Assembly: GCF_023204875.1 (NCBI RefSeq)
Contig: NZ_CP096247.1
Span: forward strand, 682,001-746,000
Direction: 5' to 3'
Origin: Prevotella sp. E15-22
GTDB taxonomy: Bacteria; Bacteroidota; Bacteroidia; Bacteroidales; Bacteroidaceae
Length of the DNA stretch: 64,000 bases
Under the pieces are notes generated by a model that saw nothing but the letters and a program-made list of their open reading frames with translations, made no database searches and was not told the origin of the DNA. Shown piece by piece: positions 59,538 to 64,000 of the stretch (its first letter is position 1; every line of letters begins with the position of its first letter). A program made the position numbers and the translations under genes.

Positions 59538-61412
59538 GTCGGCATCCTGGATGTCGTCCTGAGTGTTGGTCTGCTGCTGTTGCTGCTGACCGGCGTCGGC
59601 ACCGGGCTGAGCACCAGCCTGCTGGTACATCTTCTGAGTAGCGGCGTTCATCACCTGGTTCAAGTTGTTCATTGCAGTGTCGATAGCTGCAACGTCACCT
59701 GCCTTGTGAGCATCCTTCAACTGATTAACGGCAGCCTCTACGTTGGCCTTGTCGGCACCCAGCTTGTCACCATTCTCGTTGAGGAAGGTCTCGGTCTGGA
59801 AAATCATAGAGTCGGCCTGGTTCATCTTGTCGATGCGCTCACGCTCCTTCTTATCGTTCTCTGCGTTGGCCTCAGCCTCAGCCTTCATGCGGTTGATCTC
59901 GTCCTGTGACAGACCAGATGAAGCCTCGATGCGGATGGCCTGCTCCTTACCGGTAGCCTTATCCTTGGCAGATACCTTCACGATACCGTTGGCGTCGATG
60001 TCGAAGGTCACCTCAATCTGAGGCACACCACGACGGGCGGGAGCGATGCCGGTGAGGTTGAACTGACCCAGGCTCTTGTTCTGAGAAGCCATAGGACGCT
60101 CGCCCTGCAGCACGTGGATGGTCACCTCTGTCTGATTGTCAGCAGCGGTAGAGAATACCTGACTCTGCTTGCAAGGAATAGTGGTGTTAGCATCGATCAG
60201 CTTGGTCATCACACCACCCAGGGTCTCGATACCCAAGGTCAGAGGAGTAACGTCGAGCAGCACGATGTCCTGACCAGTCTCCTGGTTGAGGATAGCGCCT
60301 TGGATAGCAGCACCAACGGCTACCACCTCGTCGGGGTTCACACCCTTTGAAGGCTCCTTGCCGAAGTAGTTCTTCACCAGTGTCTGCACAGCAGGGATAC
60401 GGCTTGAACCACCCACGAGGATCACCTCGTCGATATCTGATGTAGAGATGCCTGCGTCGCGAACGGCGTTCTGACAGGGCACCAAGCAAGCCTGAATCAG
60501 GTTGTGGGCCAGCTGCTCGAACTTAGCACGTGTCAGGGTCTTCACCAAGTGCTTGGGAACACCACCCACGGGCATGATGTAGGGCAGGTTAATCTCAGTA
60601 GATGTTGTGCTTGACAATTCAATCTTAGCCTTCTCGGCAGCCTCCTTCAGACGCTGCATAGCCATAGGATCGCTCTTCAGGTCGGCACCCTCGTCGTTCT
60701 TGAACTCCTGTACCAGCCAGTCGATGATCACCTGGTCGAAGTCGTCACCACCCAGGTGTGTGTCACCATTGGTAGAGAGCACCTCGAACACACCACCACC
60801 GAAGTCGAGGATTGAGATATCGAAAGTACCACCACCGAGGTCGAACACGGCAATCTTCATATCCTTGTTGGTCTTGTCAATACCGTAGGCCAGGGCAGCT
60901 GCCGTAGGCTCGTTCACGATACGACGTACGTTCAAACCGGCAATCTGACCAGCCTCCTTCGTAGCCTGACGCTGAGAGTCAGAGAAGTATGCGGGCACGG
61001 TGATAACGGCCTCAGTCACCTCCTGACCCAGATAGTCCTCAGCGGTCTTCTTCATCTTCTGAAGCACCATAGCCGAGATTTCCTGAGGAGTATACTTACG
61101 ACCGTCGATGTCAACACGTGGATAGCCACCCTCGTTAACTACAGAGAATGGTACGCGTGAGATCTCCTTCTCGGTCTGCTGCCATGTCTCACCCATGAAA
61201 CGCTTAATTGAATATACGGTGTTCTTGGGGTTGGTGATAGCCTGACGTTTGGCGGGATCGCCAATCTTACGCTCGCCACCCTCAACGAAACCTACTACAG
61301 AAGGCGTTGTACGCTTACCTTCGCTATTTGCTATAACGACAGGCTCGTTGCCTTCAAATACTGATACACACGAGTTTGTTGTACCTAAGTCAATACCAAT
61401 AATCTTTCCCAT
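59520..61412 (-). CDS. dnaK: Molecular chaperone DnaK (Hsp70)
   Basis: The major ATP-dependent Hsp70 chaperone. The 630 residues include the N-terminal ATPase signature [11 protein letters not shown], the phosphate 2 loop [20 protein letters not shown], and the linker-substrate domain region. A glutamine-rich C-terminal tail ends E-E-V-K, close to the usual E-E-V-D. Codon choice is strongly biased, as in highly expressed genes. A -7 box (TATTTTTG, 61475-61482, minus strand) lies 62 bp upstream; no CIRCE element was found. grpE and dnaJ are not adjacent. The 3' end is duplicated just downstream. Confidence 0.98.
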   Translation of the reverse strand: MGKIIGIDLGTTNSCVSVFEGNEPVVIANSEGKRTTPSVVGFVEGGERKIGDPAKRQAITNPKNTVYSIKRFMGETWQQTEKEISRVPFSVVNEGGYPRVDIDGRKYTPQEISAMVLQKMKKTAEDYLGQEVTEAVITVPAYFSDSQRQATKEAGQIAGLNVRRIVNEPTAAALAYGIDKTNKDMKIAVFDLGGGTFDISILDFGGGVFEVLSTNGDTHLGGDDFDQVIIDWLVQEFKNDEGADLKSDPMAMQRLKEAAEKAKIELSSTTSTEINLPYIMPVGGVPKHLVKTLTRAKFEQLAHNLIQACLVPCQNAVRDAGISTSDIDEVILVGGSSRIPAVQTLVKNYFGKEPSKGVNPDEVVAVGAAIQGAILNQETGQDIVLLDVTPLTLGIETLGGVMTKLIDANTTIPCKQSQVFSTAADNQTEVTIHVLQGERPMASQNKSLGQFNLTGIAPARRGVPQIEVTFDIDANGIVKVSAKDKATGKEQAIRIEASSGLSQDEINRMKAEAEANAENDKKERERIDKMNQADSMIFQTETFLNENGDKLGADKANVEAAVNQLKDAHKAGDVAAIDTAMNNLNQVMNAATQKMYQQAGAQPGADAGQQQQQQTNTQDDIQDADFEEVK

Positions 61413-61474
61413 AATATATATATTTTAATTGTTATCGTTAAATGTTTCCGATGATGAAATAGCAAAGCGTGTGC

Positions 61475-61482
61475 CAAAAATA
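61475..61482 (-). promoter_or_regulatory. -7 box (TATTTTTG) for dnaK
   Basis: TAnnTTTG match on the minus strand, 62 bp upstream of the dnaK ATG. Confidence 0.55.
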
Positions 61483-61544
61483 CTTTTTTTTGCATGAAAC
61501 GTCCATTTATCGCGCCATTTTGTCATAAGTATAAAAAAAAATTG

Positions 61545-61552
61545 TATCTTTG
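61545..61552 (+). promoter_or_regulatory. -7 box (TATCTTTG) for the gene at 61581
   Basis: Exact TAnnTTTG, 28 bp before the ATG at 61581. Confidence 0.75.
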
Positions 61553-61580
61553 CATCCGGATTAATCTAAAATTGTGAGAT

Positions 61581-62903
61581 ATGAAACGATTTTTGATGTG
61601 TTTGTTGGGCTCGTTTGTCATGGCGACTACTCAGGCTCAGAGCGACGGACACGGTTATATTGTGAAGACCAAGGGAGCCAAGAAGGTGGCTGTGGCCGAG
61701 GATTCTAAGTCTGACGAACCCATTCAGGAGTCCGAACCTCAGGACTTTTTCGAAAAGAATTTCCGTTTTGTCAGTCTGTGCGACTGGCAGGAGGGCATGC
61801 GCTTTATGGTCATTCCCGACAAGAAGGATATGGTCATTAAGACCTTTGCCGATGCCTCCACGGGTATGATGGTGCCCAGCTCCAAGCTCCGCCATATGAT
61901 TATGACCTATAAGGGACATGATAATAACCACGGAGGACTGCATGAGCGCATCTATTTCAACTGCGAGGACGACGGCAAGGAATATTATTACGAAGTACCC
62001 ACACTGTCGTTCGACGACTATTGCCATGGTCCTCTGGGCATTCCCACGCTGGCCTATCTGGGCGATGTCGATGTAGCCCGCCAGTTGCTCACAGATACCA
62101 CGCTCTTCACACTTGCCAGCGAGTATTATGTTGACACACAGCTCAATGGCGACGGCTTCGAGACCATCAAAGACGTCCCCGTAGGTACCGAAGTTCAGGT
62201 CAAGGCTATAGGCGTTGGAACACGTAATTTCCCTGTTAAAGTAATTGTTGCCGACAAGAGTGGCCGTGAGTTCTACCAGAATGTAGCTATCAGTCGCACC
62301 AATAGTGGCCTGCGTAATGATGAGTATCAGATTAGCAACATGGTAATCCACACTTTCAAGGGTGCCTTCGAATTGCTCTCTGACAACATGGCAGCCAGCA
62401 AGGTCTATCAGAAATATATTGGTCAGGAGGTCTACACCCTTTTCTCTACAGCCATGGCCGATGCCAATGGCCGTACAGCACAGGTGGCGCGTCTGTCTAC
62501 CTTTGTGGTTAAAGACGTTCAGGCCGTGCGTGGCCGGAAAACTGTCAAGTTGACACTTCGCGGCGTAGGCTCTGGCAGAGAGTATACCAAGGAGGTCATG
62601 CTTCGCAGCGCCAGTGTCATTGGCGATATTGACGGTCAGCACGAGGAGTCGTTCTCCAACCTTTTCGCCATGGGTAATCCTCTGAAACTCGATGGCGTGA
62701 AGAAAGAGCATATGAACGATATCCAGAAGAGCATCGTTCGTATTGGCTATTCCGAGAACGAGGTACGCCTGGCATTAGGCGAGCCCACCCATAAAGGCTC
62801 AGACGGCAAACACTTTACTTGGGTGTATAACAACCCTGGCAGAAGTTATGTCTGTGTCTATTTCGACAGCAGCCTGCATCTGGTCACCAGCGTGAAAAAA
62901 TAA
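61581..62903 (+). CDS. Secreted protein with BamE-like C-terminal domain
   Basis: A protein of unknown function, 440 residues. A signal peptide (M-K-R-F-L-M-C-L-L-G through T-Q-A-Q) is followed by a linker, a central alpha/beta region without recognised motifs, and a C-terminal segment of about 55 residues (Q-K-S-I-V-R-I-G-Y-S-E-N-E-V-R-L-A-L-G-E-P). This segment fits the SmpA/BamE-like pattern, ending in a W-V-Y-x-N and V-C-V-Y-F-D strand pair. There is no lipobox, unlike true BamE. It has its own promoter and terminator, divergent from dnaK. Confidence 0.75.
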   Translation: MKRFLMCLLGSFVMATTQAQSDGHGYIVKTKGAKKVAVAEDSKSDEPIQESEPQDFFEKNFRFVSLCDWQEGMRFMVIPDKKDMVIKTFADASTGMMVPSSKLRHMIMTYKGHDNNHGGLHERIYFNCEDDGKEYYYEVPTLSFDDYCHGPLGIPTLAYLGDVDVARQLLTDTTLFTLASEYYVDTQLNGDGFETIKDVPVGTEVQVKAIGVGTRNFPVKVIVADKSGREFYQNVAISRTNSGLRNDEYQISNMVIHTFKGAFELLSDNMAASKVYQKYIGQEVYTLFSTAMADANGRTAQVARLSTFVVKDVQAVRGRKTVKLTLRGVGSGREYTKEVMLRSASVIGDIDGQHEESFSNLFAMGNPLKLDGVKKEHMNDIQKSIVRIGYSENEVRLALGEPTHKGSDGKHFTWVYNNPGRSYVCVYFDSSLHLVTSVKK

Positions 62904-62924
62904 CGAATCGTATAAACCGCATAA

Positions 62925-62965
62925 AAAAGAATCCCGCTCTTTACAGGGCGGGATTCTTTTATTAT
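62925..62965. terminator. Bidirectional terminator between the BamE-like gene and recA
   Basis: 13-bp arms AAAAGAATCCCGC / GCGGGATTCTTTT (62925-62937, 62948-62960) with a 10-nt loop. It serves the two convergent genes. Confidence 0.92.
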
Positions 62966-62979
62966 ATATAATAGGTGTA

Positions 62980-63999
62980 TTACTGATTGTCCTTGATCTT
63001 CTCCATAATCTTGGCTTCCAACTCCTCGCACAACTCGGGGTTATCCTTCAGCAGTGCTTTTACTGCGTCGCGACCCTGAGCCAGTTTCGAGTCCTCGTAT
63101 GAGAACCACGAACCGCTCTTCTTGATGATCTCGTACTCTACACCCAAGTCCACAATCTCGCCAATCTTCGAGATACCCTCGCCGAAGGTAATCTCAAACT
63201 CAGCTTTGCGGAAAGGGGGAGCCACCTTGTTCTTCACCACCTTCACGCGCACCTGGTTGCCAATGGGCTGGTCGCCGTCCTTCAGGGTGGTCACCTTGCG
63301 GATGTCCAGACGAACAGAAGCATAGAACTTCAGGGCGTTACCACCAGTGGTAGTCTCAGGGTTACCAAACATCACACCAATCTTCTCGCGCAACTGGTTG
63401 ATGAAGATACAAGTGGTGTTGGTCTTGGCGATGGTCGAGGTCACCTTACGCAGGGCCTGACTCATCAGACGGGCATGCAGACCAACGGCCGAATCACCCA
63501 TGTCGCCCTCAATCTCCTTCTTAGGTGTCAGGGCTGCCACAGAGTCGATGACGATGATGTCAATGGCAGCCGAGCGAATCAGCTGATCGGCAATCTCCAG
63601 TGCCTGCTCACCATTGTCTGGCTGCGAGATATACAGGTTGTCGATGTCCACACCCAGCTTCTGAGCATAGAAGCGGTCGAAGGCATGCTCTGCGTCGATG
63701 AACGCTGCAATGCCGCCTGCCTTCTGTGCCTCGGCAATGGCGTGGATGGCCAGTGTAGTCTTACCAGATGACTCCGGACCATATATCTCGATGATGCGTC
63801 CTTTTGGGTAGCCGCCCACACCAAGGGCAGCGTTCAGGCTGATTGAGCCAGTAGGAATCACATCAACATTCTCTATCTTTTCCTCGCCCATGCGCATGAT
63901 GCTGCCTTTGCCAAAGTCCTTCTCGATCTTCGACATGGCAGCCTGCAGAGCTTTCATTTTCTCCTGTTGCGGAGTCAACTGTTCTGTTTCTTCTTTCTT
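62980..63999 (-). CDS. recA: Recombinase RecA, 5' end outside window
   Basis: Forms the presynaptic filament on single-stranded DNA for recombination and SOS induction. The visible part includes Walker [17 protein letters not shown], the D-S-V-A-A-L-T-P block and L2 loop G-G-N-A-L-K-F-Y. The apparent first codon at 63976-63978 is a TTG inside a frame open to the window edge ([12 protein letters not shown]), so the true start is probably to the right. The C-terminal tail is short and ends K-I-K-D-N-Q. Confidence 0.97.
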   Translation of the reverse strand, partial: KKEETEQLTPQQEKMKALQAAMSKIEKDFGKGSIMRMGEEKIENVDVIPTGSISLNAALGVGGYPKGRIIEIYGPESSGKTTLAIHAIAEAQKAGGIAAFIDAEHAFDRFYAQKLGVDIDNLYISQPDNGEQALEIADQLIRSAAIDIIVIDSVAALTPKKEIEGDMGDSAVGLHARLMSQALRKVTSTIAKTNTTCIFINQLREKIGVMFGNPETTTGGNALKFYASVRLDIRKVTTLKDGDQPIGNQVRVKVVKNKVAPPFRKAEFEITFGEGISKIGEIVDLGVEYEIIKKSGSWFSYEDSKLAQGRDAVKALLKDNPELCEELEAKIMEKIKDNQ

Positions 64000-64000
64000 T

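Noticed and set aside
61413..61580. CIRCE heat-shock operator upstream of dnaK
   Set aside because: No TTAGCACTC-N9-GAGTGCTAA inverted repeat was seen in this gap.

Overview
The window comes from a Bacteroidales chromosome, most likely Prevotella or a close relative. The evidence is the recurring -7 promoter box TAnnTTTG in front of genes, Bacteroidetes-type proteins (DUF3822, DUF5683, DUF6088, C10 peptidases with a Y-D-L-Q-G-R C-terminal tail, lipoproteins carrying TPR sensors) and the gene order. Most of it is core chromosome. No rRNA, insertion sequence, prophage or CRISPR array was seen. Both ends cut through genes: a sensor histidine kinase on the left and recA on the right.

Layout. 1-5.3 kb: sensor kinase, dnaG, queD-queE, cardiolipin synthase. 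5.2-6.6 kb (-): rsmD and DUF3822. 6.7-12 kb: RecD-like helicase, an unknown membrane protein, a BASS-family transporter, and a TPR lipoprotein with a PP2C phosphatase output. 12.1-14 kb (-): surE-lpxB, coupled by an ATGA overlap. 14.1-21.1 kb: parA-parB-DUF5683-lytic transglycosylase-rsh, then nadE. 21.2-26.6 kb: merR (-), alaS (+), a 22-bp-phased TACC/GGTA array, nadB (-), and a 68-residue membrane protein. 26.9-30.1 kb: an AraC-output paralogue of the PP2C sensor, and a PBP4-type carboxypeptidase. 30.1-34.1 kb (-): outer-membrane barrel, cdsA, ftsH, rsfS. 34.3 kb: tRNA-Gln(CUG). 34.6-42.8 kb (-): a large secreted adhesin-like protein, a C10 cysteine protease and an AraC-type TPR sensor-regulator. 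42.9-49.8 kb (-): DUF349, corA, pepD, a flippase-like protein and a membrane AraC regulator. 50-53.5 kb: ksgA (+) between two apparently non-coding transcription units, then a cyclophilin and a MATE exporter (-). 53.7-56.6 kb: a GH43-like secreted protein and a DUF4380 protein. 57-58.6 kb: an AbiEi/AbiEii-type toxin-antitoxin pair. 58.6-59.5 kb: a gene-poor stretch with a 32-codon ORF, a strong hairpin, 22-bp tandem repeats and a copy of the 3' end of dnaK. 59.5-64 kb: dnaK (-), a secreted protein with a BamE-like C-terminus (+), recA (-).

Most genes are housekeeping: replication and segregation, the stringent response, NAD synthesis, lipid A and phospholipid synthesis, proteostasis, ribosome maturation. 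Around them are accessory surface and regulatory functions. The regulators form a striking series: three complete TPR/TM sensors with AraC or PP2C outputs, plus a kinase whose sensor part lies outside the window. The most unusual DNA is the phased TACC/GGTA array at 24.4 kb. Next come a 35-bp concentric palindrome in front of a cytosine-poor, ORF-free transcription unit at 51.0-51.3 kb, swapped parS-like half-sites in front of parA, a REPIN-like pair inserted in frame in a regulator gene, and the dnaK tail duplication.

Protein starts were often moved downstream of the longest ORF. In several cases the first possible start (a TTG) lies inside the TAnnTTTG promoter box and so cannot be translated from that promoter.
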